Positions 36,019 to 45,662 are shown, numbered from the stretch's first letter. The stretch is DNA of 64,000 nt from Pseudovibrio sp. Tun.PSC04-5.I4 (GCF_900104145.1 NZ_FNLB01000006.1:2678501-2742500); one strand, 5' to 3'. A program made the numbers and translations. The notes: generated from the sequence alone by a model not told the origin.

Positions 36019-36471
36019 TTAGAGCTGTGACTTTAAGTAAGGCTCTAGTACTTCGAGGATATTTTCCGGGTACACTGTTTGTGTGGTTGAACGGAGCTCT
36101 GCCAAGGTCCACCACCTATAATTCCTCATAACCTGTGTTTCCAACTCAGTGTGTCTGGAATAATCGATATTTGAGTGGGAAATAGAGACGAGGAAGTAAT
36201 GCTCTTCTGCTTCTACCATCTCTCCAGAGGGCATTTGGAAAGTGACTGTCCTAGTAAGGATTCTTTGGCCTATAGGGTCAGCAATACCGGTTTCTTCCAA
36301 CAACTCGCGACGAGCTGCTTCCTCATAGGTTTCTCCGGTCTCAAGACCTCCACCGACAGACGCCCAATAATCTCGCCCTGCCAAAGGCCCTGTATCGAAC
36401 TTAAAATTGAAGAGAAGAACGCGATTTTTAGGGTCAAGGACCAGCAGACGGGCAGCAGGACGTTTTTTCAT
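36019..36471 (-). CDS. NUDIX hydrolase
   Basis: A 150-aa NUDIX protein that would hydrolyse a nucleoside-diphosphate derivative. The NUDIX box is complete: GGGLETGETYEEAARRELLE followed by ETGI, around residues 43-66. I start it at the ATG at 36471 with GAGG at the right distance; the frame is open to 36579 but that part overlaps ptsH. It lies 25 nt after ptsH on the same strand and may be its last operon member. Substrate unknown. Confidence 0.82.
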   Translation of the reverse strand: MKKRPAARLLVLDPKNRVLLFNFKFDTGPLAGRDYWASVGGGLETGETYEEAARRELLEETGIADPIGQRILTRTVTFQMPSGEMVEAEEHYFLVSISHSNIDYSRHTELETQVMRNYRWWTLAELRSTTQTVYPENILEVLEPYLKSQL

Positions 36472-36496
36472 CAAATCCTCGAAACCCGTCGATAGC

Positions 36497-36781
36497 TTAG
36501 TCTCTTTCACCGAAACCATCTTCAACCAGATGTGTGATTGCGGAGAGTGCTTCTTGTTTCTGGTTGCCTGTTGCGACAACGTGGATGGAACAGCCGGGAC
36601 TTGCCGCCAGCATCAGCAACCCCATTATGGATGTTCCGCCAACGGTTTGACCGTCTTTGGAAACCTTCACATTGGCATCGAAGGTTTCAACCAGCTTCAC
36701 CAGTTTGGCTGAGGCGCGTGCATGCAAACCACGGGTGTTAACGATGGTTAGATCACATGCCAGCACTGTACAATTATCCAT
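36497..36781 (-). CDS. ptsH: Phosphocarrier protein HPr (NPr-like)
   Basis: A 94-aa phosphocarrier. The phospho-histidine is in NTRGLHARASAKL (His near residue 20) and the regulatory serine, the target of HPr kinase, in VGGTSIMGLLML (near residue 51). It lies 6 nt after the EIIA gene and downstream of hprK. With no sugar EIIBC in sight it belongs to the regulatory PTS typical of alphaproteobacteria. Confidence 0.95.
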   Translation of the reverse strand: MDNCTVLACDLTIVNTRGLHARASAKLVKLVETFDANVKVSKDGQTVGGTSIMGLLMLAASPGCSIHVVATGNQKQEALSAITHLVEDGFGERD

Positions 36782-36787
36782 ATTTAT

Positions 36788-37192
36788 TTAGCCCTGGCCC
36801 GACAGGACCTGCGAAGCAACCGAGATGTACTTCTGTCCTGCACTACGAGCCTCTTCAACCGCTTCAGCAAGCGGTTTTTCGTTCCGCACGCTTGCAAGTT
36901 TGATAAGCATTGGCAAGTTTACACCAGCAACAACCTCAATGTTACCTCCATCCATAACGGAAATGGCGAGGTTAGACGGCGTACCGCCAAACATATCGGT
37001 GAGAAGGACAACGCCAGAGCCGTCATTGACCGCTTCCACAGAACGTAGGATGTCCTGCCGACGCTGCTCCATATCATCATCTGGGCCGATGCAAATGGTT
37101 GCCACACGATCCTGTGGACCTACGACATGCTCAAGAGCCGATTTAAACTCTTCTGCCAACCGGCCATGGGTGACAAGAACTAGACCAATCAT
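36788..37192 (-). CDS. PTS EIIA of the mannose type (regulatory)
   Basis: A 134-aa EIIA-Man domain without a fused EIIB. The phospho-histidine lies in LVTHGRLAEEF (His9) and the conserved VVLLTDMFGGTPSNLAIS is at about residues 62-79. In rhizobia this EIIA (ManX) works with HPr and HprK as a regulatory chain that senses carbon state and influences ChvG/ChvI-linked traits. It sits about 110 nt after hprK. Confidence 0.9.
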   Translation of the reverse strand: MIGLVLVTHGRLAEEFKSALEHVVGPQDRVATICIGPDDDMEQRRQDILRSVEAVNDGSGVVLLTDMFGGTPSNLAISVMDGGNIEVVAGVNLPMLIKLASVRNEKPLAEAVEEARSAGQKYISVASQVLSGQG

Positions 37193-37304
37193 ATATTTCC
37201 CGCGAACTAACAGAGTGTCTACTCTATGGATATTCCAAGCCCCACTTTGTTAAAGGACACGCTGCAGTGCAAGAAAAATCGGCATGTTCATACACAGAGG
37301 GTTA

Positions 37305-37796
37305 TTAGTTGTGCACTGGATTAGTAAAAATAAGTGCTTTGGCCAACCGAAGTGCCGATAAAACGTCTTCCTTCGGGATTGATTGGCGAATTAATTTGAC
37401 TGAGCATATTTCACAAGTTAGCGCGCTCTCGTCCGGTATCCGATCCATTTTTGACAGATCTTCAAAATCCAGGACAACATGTACCAGAGCTTTATTCAGG
37501 TAGGGGACATCGACGATTCCATGCCCGCGCAGTTCAGCTTTACCCTGAATTTGGTCGGGGCATGTGGCTATTAGGCGGTTATTTTTCGCTGTCACATAAA
37601 CCCGGTCATCTGCAACCATCGCAGCATAAGAACCTTGGAGGCGTGCTGCGTGGATCAACTCCAGCCCCAGCGCGGTTTTGCCTGAACCAGATTTACCACG
37701 GACCAACAGCCCGATTTTGCCAATAACCACGCATGTGGCATGAATTGCCTGACCGGTGGCGGCTTGAACGGATTGTTTTTGGTCAAGTGCTGTCAT
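37305..37796 (-). CDS. hprK: HPr kinase/phosphorylase, short alphaproteobacterial form
   Basis: A 163-aa HprK that carries only the catalytic half; Gram-positive HprK proteins are about 310 aa. Walker A is VRGKSGSGKTALGLELI near residues 32-48, and the conserved capping region follows (LRGHGIVDVPYL near 90). It phosphorylates the regulatory serine of HPr. Its ATG overlaps the chvG stop by 4 nt, so HprK production is tied to the two-component system upstream. Confidence 0.93.
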   Translation of the reverse strand: MTALDQKQSVQAATGQAIHATCVVIGKIGLLVRGKSGSGKTALGLELIHAARLQGSYAAMVADDRVYVTAKNNRLIATCPDQIQGKAELRGHGIVDVPYLNKALVHVVLDFEDLSKMDRIPDESALTCEICSVKLIRQSIPKEDVLSALRLAKALIFTNPVHN

Positions 37797-39625
37797 GTCG
37801 ACACTTTCGCCTTCAAGCGGACAACAAATCGCGCACCCAGAACCTTCTGTTCCGAGCCCGGCTCATCATCAGACAAACGATTGGAAACGGAGATTTCACC
37901 TCGGTGCGCTTCAATGATCTGACGACAGATGGAAAGACCCAGCCCGGAGTTATTGCCAAAGCCTTCGTTCTCTGGCCTGTCCGTATAAAAGCGTTCGAAT
38001 ACACGTTCCGTCAATTCGTCTTCAATACCCGGACCACAGTCATCAACCCAGATGATGATGTTGTTCTGCTTGCGCTTGGCTGTGATGGAAACCGACTTCC
38101 CAGTGGGCGAGAATGAGCGTGCATTATCAATCAAGTTGTTAATGACCTGACCGAGACGTTGATCATTGCCAACCACGAGGAACACATCACCGGGCTTTGC
38201 CGGATCAAACTTCAGCTTCACAGGTGCAATGTTTTCACCCGTCCGCTCATTGGCGATCGATACAACGGCATCCAGAAGCGTCGCCATATCAACATCATTG
38301 GATTCTGCACGAGACATTTCTGCATCAATCCGGGATGCTTCGGAGATATCCGTAATCAGGCGATCCAATCGCCTGACATCATGCTGAATGACCTCCAGCA
38401 AACGCTCCCGAGAACTTTCTGTTTTAGCGAGAGGCAGCGTTTCAACTGCACTTCTCAACGATGTCAGAGGGTTCTTGAGCTCATGAGCCACATCAGCGGC
38501 AAAGCTCTCAATAGCGTCCATTCTTCCATAAAGAGCATTCGTCATGTTGCGCAAGGCCCGCGCCAAGTGACCAATTTCATCGTAACGGTCTGCAAACTCG
38601 GGAATTTCTTCCCGTGTGTTGGTCGCGGACTGTACCCGCTGTGCTGCTTCGGACAAGCGGCGGACCGGGCCTGCTATTGTGCCAGCAAGAAGAACTGAAA
38701 GGATCACCACCACAACAGCAGCGACGAGGAAGATTTTCAAAATCGCGTTTCGCTCTGCCGCAACAATATCGTCGATGTCACCACCTTGTGTCGACAGCAG
38801 CAAGGAGCCTAAAACACCTCGGAACCGCTGGATTGGCACGGCAACAGCGACAACCATCTCGCCTTTGGGCCCAACGCGCACAACGGAAGCTGGTGAGCCA
38901 GCCAAGGCAGCTGCGACCTCTGGATATTCTCGGCCTTCGGTTCGGCCAACCTCTTTATAAGGGGGGTACTCACCGCGGCGGATCCAAAGCTTCATCTCCT
39001 CCCACATCTTTTGGAAGAAGGGGTCGTTGCTTTCATTGGGAGGTGGCAGGTCAAACCTAAAAATCTGATTTTGGGCGTGGAGCTGGCGTGAATCCAGCAT
39101 CAACATGCCATCTGGATCGTAAATTCGAGCCCGCGTTTTTGTCGGTGAAATCAATCGGCGGAGAATTGGACCAACAAGCTCAGGGTTGATAGGAAAATCG
39201 AGACTGCCCAACGTCGAGCGTGCACTCGTGGTTTCTCCAGCTTCCAATCGGAGCAGTTGCTCCGGGTCCACCATTAGAGAATCACCGTCACTTGTGGTTG
39301 AAGCTGCAATAGCCCCCGCAATGATCTCACCCTGAACCAGTAGTGACTGAACGCGCGCATCGATCAGCCCGGCCTGAAACTGGTTCAAGTACAAAATTGA
39401 GATCACCATCGCCAGCAAACCGACGAGGTTCAGAACCAGAATACGTCGTGTCAGAGAAGAAAACACATAGATACCAGCAAGGGACACCCACCGTGTGAAC
39501 ACGCGTTGGCGCACCTGCCTACGCCCCAACCAACGGAACGCGCCTGAGTGTTGCGGATCTGAAGACCCCAAAGCCTCATCAGCTTCGTCTTCAACCCGCT
39601 CCTGGTCTTCTTTATTTTCTGACAT
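37793..39625 (-). CDS. chvG: Sensor histidine kinase ChvG (ExoS)
   Basis: Membrane sensor of 610 aa. It has a cytoplasmic N-terminus, a membrane segment near residues 62-82 (ILVLNLVGLLAMVISILYL), a long periplasmic domain, a second segment near 290-312, and a HAMP linker. The H-box is FAADVAHELKNPLTSLRSAV and the ATPase motifs are NNLIDNARSFSP, DDCGPGIE and SGLGLSICRQII. ChvG responds to acid and envelope stress and to the periplasmic inhibitor ExoR in rhizobia. Start ATG 39625 chosen over the frame to 39682. The gene order chvI-chvG-hprK is characteristic. Confidence 0.94.
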   Translation of the reverse strand: MSENKEDQERVEDEADEALGSSDPQHSGAFRWLGRRQVRQRVFTRWVSLAGIYVFSSLTRRILVLNLVGLLAMVISILYLNQFQAGLIDARVQSLLVQGEIIAGAIAASTTSDGDSLMVDPEQLLRLEAGETTSARSTLGSLDFPINPELVGPILRRLISPTKTRARIYDPDGMLMLDSRQLHAQNQIFRFDLPPPNESNDPFFQKMWEEMKLWIRRGEYPPYKEVGRTEGREYPEVAAALAGSPASVVRVGPKGEMVVAVAVPIQRFRGVLGSLLLSTQGGDIDDIVAAERNAILKIFLVAAVVVVILSVLLAGTIAGPVRRLSEAAQRVQSATNTREEIPEFADRYDEIGHLARALRNMTNALYGRMDAIESFAADVAHELKNPLTSLRSAVETLPLAKTESSRERLLEVIQHDVRRLDRLITDISEASRIDAEMSRAESNDVDMATLLDAVVSIANERTGENIAPVKLKFDPAKPGDVFLVVGNDQRLGQVINNLIDNARSFSPTGKSVSITAKRKQNNIIIWVDDCGPGIEDELTERVFERFYTDRPENEGFGNNSGLGLSICRQIIEAHRGEISVSNRLSDDEPGSEQKVLGARFVVRLKAKVST

Positions 39626-39705
39626 ACGCTCTAAATCGAACCCTCTGGAACCTCTTGTTCCAGAGCGCCTTCCAACTCTCAAACAGTTAACCGTGCCGCT
39701 TGAGA

Positions 39706-40404
39706 TCAGTTCTCACGGAAGCGATACCCTACGCCATAGAGTGTTTCGATCATATCAAAGTCATCATCAACCACTTTAAACTTCTTACGAAGACGCTTTA
39801 TGTGGCTGTCGATGGTGCGATCGTCAACATAGACTTGGTCATCGTAGGCAGCATCCATAAGTGCGTTACGGCTTTTAACAACGCCTGGACGTTGAGCCAA
39901 TGCAAACAGGATCAGGAATTCTGTGACCGTCAACGTGACAGGCTTTGCAAGCCATGTGCAGGTATGACGCTCTTTATCCATGACCAGATTACCACGCTCC
40001 AGCAGCTTGGAGGTTTCGGTGGCAGCGCTTGCAGCATCGCGCGGCGCTACGCGGCGTAGAACCGCTTTTACGCGTTCAACGAGGAGACGCTGAGAGAATG
40101 GCTTACGTATAAAGTCATCAGCGCCCATCTTGAGGCCGAACAACTCATCAATCTCATCATCCTTAGATGTGAGGAAGATTACAGGCAAATCTGACATCTG
40201 ACGGAACCGGCGCAGCAGCTCCATACCATCCATACGCGGCATTTTGATATCAAAAATCGCAAGGTCGGGTGGGTCAGCCTGAAGCCCGTCCAATGCTACA
40301 GTTCCATCTGTATAGGTTTGAACCCGATATCCCTCGGACTCCAAAGCTATAGAGACGGATGTCAAAATGTTACGGTCATCATCGACCAGAGCAATCGTTG
40401 GCAT
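39706..40404 (-). CDS. chvI: Response regulator ChvI
   Basis: OmpR-type regulator of 232 aa. The receiver starts MPTIALVDDDRNI at ATG 40404, with the phosphorylated aspartate in LAIFDIKMPRMDG (near residue 52) and the switch lysine in FIRKPFS. The C-terminal winged helix ends DDRTIDSHIKRLRKKF and ETLYGVGYRF. It is the first gene of the block chvI-chvG-hprK-EIIA-ptsH and divergent from pckA. Confidence 0.95.
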   Translation of the reverse strand: MPTIALVDDDRNILTSVSIALESEGYRVQTYTDGTVALDGLQADPPDLAIFDIKMPRMDGMELLRRFRQMSDLPVIFLTSKDDEIDELFGLKMGADDFIRKPFSQRLLVERVKAVLRRVAPRDAASAATETSKLLERGNLVMDKERHTCTWLAKPVTLTVTEFLILFALAQRPGVVKSRNALMDAAYDDQVYVDDRTIDSHIKRLRKKFKVVDDDFDMIETLYGVGYRFREN

Positions 40405-40829
40405 ATCTGAGACCTTATTCCTCTCTTGCAAGTTTCGAAACATAGTTGGGATTTGAGATTAATCTTGCGCGATCCCTAATCCTGAAATGCGGCAAAACCC
40501 TGTTTTAGCAAGGTACTTGGAGAATTTCCTTATTTAGCGCGACTTTTGACAAGGTTTCGCCTGTCAAGTGCCACATATTCTTCATGAAGTGTATCGTTAA
40601 ACGCTTAAAAGTGAAAACCAAGTTTGCAGCGAGTTTATTTTTATAAGCAAATTAAATCTATGCCAGCAAAAGGTCTTATTTCAATCGGTTTAATAGAAAA
40701 ACGCAGAATTTCTAGTCTTGCTTTTCTAGGCATGTCTGGCCCATCCAAGGGGCGTTATCGCTAAATTCATTGGCGCAGTGCCATTGAATGACGCAAGGTA
40801 AATTGTGAGCCGATTAAGGACTGCTGAAC
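40405..40829. other. Divergent promoter region chvI / pckA
   Basis: A 425-nt gene-free stretch serving both divergent genes. Base composition is AT-rich in the middle (40600-40720). It contains TTAAACGCTTAAAAG near 40592, a weak half-site pair, but I see no full CtrA-type or other recognised operator. Confidence 0.5.
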
Positions 40830-42440
40830 ATGAACGAGTTCGGATTACGGAATTCCGCGTTTGGGTGCGACACCTTCGGACTGAAGGGCCTCAAGAGTGT
40901 ATATTGGAACCTGACCGAAGCTGAACTTTATGAGCATGCCATCAGGAACGGTGAAGCACAGATTGCCGCCGGCGGCGCTCTTTGTGCGGAAACAGGCGCT
41001 CACACAGGACGTTCTCCAAGAGACAAATTTGTTGTTCGTGATGCCAGAACCGAAAATACGGTCTGGTGGGACAACAGCGGAGCCATGAGCCCCGAGAGTT
41101 TTGAGGTGCTGCTTGCAGATATGCTCGCACATGCAGAAGGCATGGAGCTTTATGCGCAGGACCTTTATGGAGGCGCTGACCCTGCGCACCAGTTGAACGT
41201 TCGCGTTTACAATGAAATGGCGTGGCACAATCACTTCATCCGCAACATGCTGCTTCGCCCGTCCCGCGAAGAGCTGAAAAGCTTTGAATCTGAGATGACC
41301 ATCATTGATCTGCCGAGCTTTAAGGCTGATCCAGAGCGTCATGGCTGCCGTTCTGAAACGGTGATTGCTTGTGATCTCACCAGCAAGATCGTTCTGATTG
41401 CCGGTACGGCCTATGCTGGTGAGATGAAGAAATCTGTCTTCTCCATGTTGAACTACATGTTGCCAGAAGACGGTGTAATGCCAATGCACTGTTCTGCAAA
41501 TACTGGCAATGGCGACGACGCAGCTGTCTTCTTTGGCCTTTCCGGGACAGGTAAAACCACGCTTTCTGCTGATCCAACCCGCACGCTGATCGGTGATGAT
41601 GAGCATGGTTGGGGTCCAGATGGTATCTTCAACTTTGAAGGTGGCTGTTATGCAAAGACCATTCGCCTTTCTGCAGAAGCCGAACCTGAGATCTTCGCGA
41701 CCACACAGCGTTTCGGCACTATTTTGGAAAACGTTGTTCTTGACGAAGATCGCGTTCCAGATTTTGACGATGGTTCCAAGACCGAAAACACCCGCTGTTC
41801 CTACCCTATTCACTTCATCCCGAATGCGAGTGATACAGGCCGGGCAGCGCACCCTAAGAACATCATCATGCTGACTGCTGATGCGTTTGGTGTTTTGCCT
41901 CCAATTGCCAAGCTCAGTGACGCGCAGTCTATGTACCACTTCCTTTCCGGTTACACCGCCAAGGTTGCTGGCACTGAGCGTGGCGTGACCGAGCCGCAGG
42001 CAACGTTCTCCACCTGCTTCGGCGCTCCTTTCATGCCGCGTCACCCTTCTGAGTATGGGGCGCTGCTGAAAAACCTGATCCGTGAGCACAAAGTGGATTG
42101 CTGGCTGGTGAATACCGGCTGGACCGGTGGCGCTTATGGTGTTGGTCACCGTATGCCGATTAAAGAAACCCGTGCTTTGCTTCGCGCTGCATTGGATGGG
42201 TCTTTGAACGCAGCTGAGTTCCGCAAAGACGAGAACTTCGGCTTCTCGGTTCCTGTTGCCGTACCGGGCGTTGATACCAACATCCTTGATCCACGCAGCA
42301 CCTGGAGTAACTCGGCAGACTATGACGTGCAGGCTGCAAAGCTGGTCGACATGTTTGCTGCGAACTTCCAGATTTTCCAGGATCACGTTGACGAGTTGGT
42401 CCTGAATGCGGGTCCAATCACAAAAATCGCTGCGGAATAG
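40830..42440 (+). CDS. pckA: Phosphoenolpyruvate carboxykinase (ATP)
   Basis: First committed step of gluconeogenesis, oxaloacetate + ATP to PEP; 536 aa. The ATP-dependent type is shown by FFGLSGTGKTTLSADPTRTL (kinase-1a P-loop, near residue 238) with downstream IGDDEHGW (kinase-2) and the RSPRDKFVV substrate motif near residue 61. AAGGA lies at a good distance from the ATG. It stands alone, with a terminator. In relatives ChvI affects carbon metabolism, so divergent placement beside chvI is suggestive. Confidence 0.97.
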   Translation: MNEFGLRNSAFGCDTFGLKGLKSVYWNLTEAELYEHAIRNGEAQIAAGGALCAETGAHTGRSPRDKFVVRDARTENTVWWDNSGAMSPESFEVLLADMLAHAEGMELYAQDLYGGADPAHQLNVRVYNEMAWHNHFIRNMLLRPSREELKSFESEMTIIDLPSFKADPERHGCRSETVIACDLTSKIVLIAGTAYAGEMKKSVFSMLNYMLPEDGVMPMHCSANTGNGDDAAVFFGLSGTGKTTLSADPTRTLIGDDEHGWGPDGIFNFEGGCYAKTIRLSAEAEPEIFATTQRFGTILENVVLDEDRVPDFDDGSKTENTRCSYPIHFIPNASDTGRAAHPKNIIMLTADAFGVLPPIAKLSDAQSMYHFLSGYTAKVAGTERGVTEPQATFSTCFGAPFMPRHPSEYGALLKNLIREHKVDCWLVNTGWTGGAYGVGHRMPIKETRALLRAALDGSLNAAEFRKDENFGFSVPVAVPGVDTNILDPRSTWSNSADYDVQAAKLVDMFAANFQIFQDHVDELVLNAGPITKIAAE

Positions 42441-42463
42441 ATTCCGTAGTTCCCCCGAAAGAG

Positions 42464-42492
42464 CGTCGGAACTCCTGTTCCGGCGTTTTTTG
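42464..42492 (+). terminator. Rho-independent terminator after pckA
   Basis: A 9-bp stem CGTCGGAAC/GTTCCGGCG (one G-T pair) with loop TCCT, followed by TTTTTTG. Confidence 0.85.
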
Positions 42493-42592
42493 TTTCCGTA
42501 TCCCTCACAACAGATCTCTGGTTGCATCATCTTGAAGAAGCGGGCTAGGCTCCACATTCTATTAGGACAAGATGCATTTTTGAGAGCCCGTT

Positions 42593-43651
42593 ATGTCTGT
42601 TGTTACGCTTCCCCAAAACCTTTCCAAAAACCTTGACGTTTTAGGTGTTGCTGAACGCTGGCAAACCGAAGGACGTAAACTGGTGCTCGCGACGGTTATT
42701 GAGACATGGGGTTCAGCTCCACGTCCCGTCGGCAGTCATCTGATCATTGATGAAAACGGTGAGTTTGAAGGATCGGTCTCCGGTGGCTGTGTTGAAGGGG
42801 CTGTTGTATCTGAGGCCATGGAGGTTCTGGAGGACGGCAAGGCTCGCAAGATTGAGTTCGGCGTTGCGGACGAGACTGCGTGGCGGGTTGGGCTTTCCTG
42901 TGGCGGCAAGATCAGCGTTTACCTGCAGCCGCTGTCTTCCGAAGCAGATCACAACCTGATCATGCTGATCAACCGGGCAAAGGGCGCGCGACAAGCTGCT
43001 GCCTTGCTGACCAACCTTGCAACTGGCTCTTCCTCAGCGGTTTTGTATGGATCTGATGTGGAGGATGCGACACTCGCAGGCGGATACGAGAAGGGTTTGC
43101 GAAGTGGGAAATCGGCAATTGTCCATGCGCAGGGCGGTGAAGAGTACTTTTTAAGCATGCAGGTTCCGTCAACACGCATTGTTGTTGTGGGTGCAGTTCA
43201 CATAACTCAGGCACTGGTTCCTATTGCCAAGACTACAGGGTTTGACATTACGATTGTTGATCCTCGCACTGCCTTTGCGTCTGAAGAGCGTTTCCCGGAT
43301 ACATCCCTGCTGGCTGAATGGCCTGGGGATGTGATGGAGCAACTCAAGCTCGATCCATTTACTGCGGTTGCGGCTGTAACGCATGATCCCAAGATTGATG
43401 ATTTACCTCTGATGGAAGCGCTTAAGGCGGGATGCTTTTACGTTGGCGCTCTTGGTAGCCGCAAAACTCATGCGAAGCGTTGCGAGCGCTTCCTTGAGGC
43501 TGGTTTGACCCAGAAGGATCTTTCTCGGATTAAGGCGCCAATCGGTTTGGATATTGGCGCGGCGAACCCATCCGAAATTGCGATTGCCGTCCTTGCCGAG
43601 ATAATCGTTAGCCTGCGCGGCAGCAAGGCCAGCCAGAAGAAGGTTGTTTGA
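42593..43651 (+). CDS. XdhC/CoxF family molybdenum-cofactor insertion protein
   Basis: A 352-aa protein of the family that binds and sulfurates molybdenum cofactor for xanthine-dehydrogenase-type enzymes. N-terminal motif ATVIETWGSAPRPVGSHLII (residues 33-52), then GSVSGGCVEGAVV, and the C-terminal Rossmann region (RIVVVGAVHITQALVPIA, ALGSRKTHAKR, PIGLDIGAANPSEIAIAVLA). It is transcribed with the next gene, overlapping closely. No molybdenum hydroxylase gene lies in the window. Confidence 0.88.
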   Translation: MSVVTLPQNLSKNLDVLGVAERWQTEGRKLVLATVIETWGSAPRPVGSHLIIDENGEFEGSVSGGCVEGAVVSEAMEVLEDGKARKIEFGVADETAWRVGLSCGGKISVYLQPLSSEADHNLIMLINRAKGARQAAALLTNLATGSSSAVLYGSDVEDATLAGGYEKGLRSGKSAIVHAQGGEEYFLSMQVPSTRIVVVGAVHITQALVPIAKTTGFDITIVDPRTAFASEERFPDTSLLAEWPGDVMEQLKLDPFTAVAAVTHDPKIDDLPLMEALKAGCFYVGALGSRKTHAKRCERFLEAGLTQKDLSRIKAPIGLDIGAANPSEIAIAVLAEIIVSLRGSKASQKKVV

Positions 43652-43652
43652 C

Positions 43653-45281
43653 GTGGAGTTTGGCAACAGACCCGTTAGCGAGTGCACTGGTTGTTATCTC
43701 GCTCACTCGGTGAAGCGTGATGGTGTTTCTTTCTCCAAGGGCCATCAACTGACCGCCGAAGATGTGCAACGGCTTACCGAGGCTCATTTCAGTGAGCTGA
43801 CCGTTGCTAAACTCGGCGCAACAGACCTTCATGAGGATAAAGCGGCAGCCCTGCTGGCAGAGCATGCCTGTGGTGGTGGAGCCTCCTCGTCAATACCATT
43901 TACAGGCAGAGCGAATCTCTACGCCAAAAACAGCGGTGTTCTGCTGGTTGACGCGGAGAAGGTAACGCAAGCAAATCTGGTGGACCCTGCCCTCACCTTC
44001 GCGTGCCTTCCGCCTTTTACCGAGGTGAAGGAAGGACGGATGCTGGCGACTGCAAAGATTATTCCGCTCGCCGTTGACAGCGCACTTGCACAGAAGGCAG
44101 CCGAGGTCATAACCGGAGCTATTTCGGTGGCGGCATATTCACCCAAATCAGTCGCCGTTATTTCGACAGAACTCCCGCACTTAAAAGAGACGGTCATCTC
44201 CAAGAGTTTGCGCGTGTTGCAAGAGCGACTTGATAGAGCCTCGAGCACAATCACCGCCGACATTCGGATTTCGCACGACAAAGACGCCTTGGCAGTGGTT
44301 CTTCAATCCTCAGCGGTCAAAACTGCAGATGTGGTCGTTGTGTTTGGGGCTTCTGCTGTTGTTGATGAAGGCGATGTCATTCCAGCTGCCATTCAAGCCG
44401 CTGGAGGAACGCTCGTTCATTTCGGGATGCCGGTTGATCCGGGCAACTTGCTTGTGTTGGGCACTCTTCATGGCAAGCCTGTCATCGGTGCACCGGGGTG
44501 CGCGCGCAGCCCTCAGGAAAATGGCTTCGACTGGATCCTGCAAAGAGTGCTGGCGGATATTCCTGTCTCCGGCACGGACATCATGTCGATGGGCGTTGGC
44601 GGGTTGCTGAAGGAAATCCATGGTAGGCCGCAACCACGAGATCATCCACGCACTAAGAAACCCGAGGCGGCAGTCTATAGCGGTGTGTTGCTAGCGGCTG
44701 GAAACTCATCTCGCATGGGAGATCACAACAAGCTTCTGGCTTTGATTGATGGAAAGCCTGTGGTGCGGCATGTGGCAGAGAATGCGCTGGCGAGCAGGCT
44801 CACAGAGCTCATTGTTGTTACTGGCGCTATGGCTTCGCGTATCGAAGAAGTTCTATCCGGGCTGCCTATTCAGTTCTGCCACAACGTCTCTTTTAATGAA
44901 GGCATTTCATCTTCAGTAAAGACAGGCATTGAGGCTGTTTCACCGAATGCCAATGCAGCACTCGTTCTGCTGGGCGATATGCCCTTCGTAACCACTGAAG
45001 ATATTAATCAACTCATTTCCTCTCACAGCACAGAGGACGAGCAGCTCATCGGCATTTCCACCAGCAACGGAAAACGTGGGAACCCTGTTCTCTGGGATCG
45101 CGCATTTTTTGAGGACCTGCTTGCGCTTCGAGGCGATATTGGTGGCAAACCTGTCATCCAGCAAAACCCTTCTGTTGTCTACACAGCAGAGCTTGGAGAT
45201 TCGGCTCGACGTGATTTGGATGACCTAGAAGCACTGCAAATCGCTGGAGGCATATTAGGAAAACACTCCGAAAAGCCATAA
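43653..45281 (+). CDS. MoeA/MogA-like plus MobA-like fusion protein (molybdopterin-binding / NTP transferase)
   Basis: A 542-aa two-domain protein. Residues about 1-330 are a molybdopterin-binding domain (start MEFGNRPVSECTGCYLAHSV, then FTGRANLYAKNSGVLLVD, TFACLPPFTEVKEGRMLAT, VVFGASAVVDEGDVIPAAI). Residues about 345-540 are a MobA/MocA-type nucleotidyltransferase (VLLAAGNSSRMGDHNKLLAL, then VLLGDMPFVTTEDINQL, GKRGNPVLW). This arrangement fits cytidylylation of molybdopterin for hydroxylase-type enzymes. The GTG start at 43653, 9 nt after AGAAGG, matches the family start; it begins 1 nt after the XdhC stop. Confidence 0.85.
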   Translation: MEFGNRPVSECTGCYLAHSVKRDGVSFSKGHQLTAEDVQRLTEAHFSELTVAKLGATDLHEDKAAALLAEHACGGGASSSIPFTGRANLYAKNSGVLLVDAEKVTQANLVDPALTFACLPPFTEVKEGRMLATAKIIPLAVDSALAQKAAEVITGAISVAAYSPKSVAVISTELPHLKETVISKSLRVLQERLDRASSTITADIRISHDKDALAVVLQSSAVKTADVVVVFGASAVVDEGDVIPAAIQAAGGTLVHFGMPVDPGNLLVLGTLHGKPVIGAPGCARSPQENGFDWILQRVLADIPVSGTDIMSMGVGGLLKEIHGRPQPRDHPRTKKPEAAVYSGVLLAAGNSSRMGDHNKLLALIDGKPVVRHVAENALASRLTELIVVTGAMASRIEEVLSGLPIQFCHNVSFNEGISSSVKTGIEAVSPNANAALVLLGDMPFVTTEDINQLISSHSTEDEQLIGISTSNGKRGNPVLWDRAFFEDLLALRGDIGGKPVIQQNPSVVYTAELGDSARRDLDDLEALQIAGGILGKHSEKP

Positions 45282-45662
45282 TTCGCCACAATTGATGAAT
45301 CAATTTCGCCCTGAACTGTGACTTTTTCATCGAAATTCATATGGTGGTTAACATTGGCGCATACATATTTTTGTTTTTATCCTTTTGATTTTGCTGGTTA
45401 TTTCAAAATCAGAAAAATATTCCATCCCCAGTTTCTTGCATAAGAATTTTTGCACAGCTAAAAATATCTAGCAATTTGGGAGGGGGAGAGATAATATTTT
45501 CCCGTCCGGTAAATTTGTTTGTTCTTTGTGTAACAAAAGAAAATTTCGGTGATCCCATAATCAAAAATGGTTCCAGTGATCAAACGGCGAGCATGATTCA
45601 CACGCTCCTCCCGCGTGCATGAAAGTTTTGATCTGTTGGTTCCAAAGAACAAGGGTAGGTAG
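45282..45662. other. Intergenic region before the GcrA-tail-like gene
   Basis: A 381-nt stretch without a gene, AT-rich. A long imperfect AT-rich inverted repeat spans about 45508-45551 (outer CCG...CGG with TAAATTTG and AAAATTT arms). A G-rich run (GGGAGGGGGAGAG) precedes it. Confidence 0.45.

Noticed and set aside
40845..42557. A 570-codon minus-strand frame opposite pckA.
   Set aside because: It is the shadow of a highly biased, clearly identified gene and has no protein-family features.
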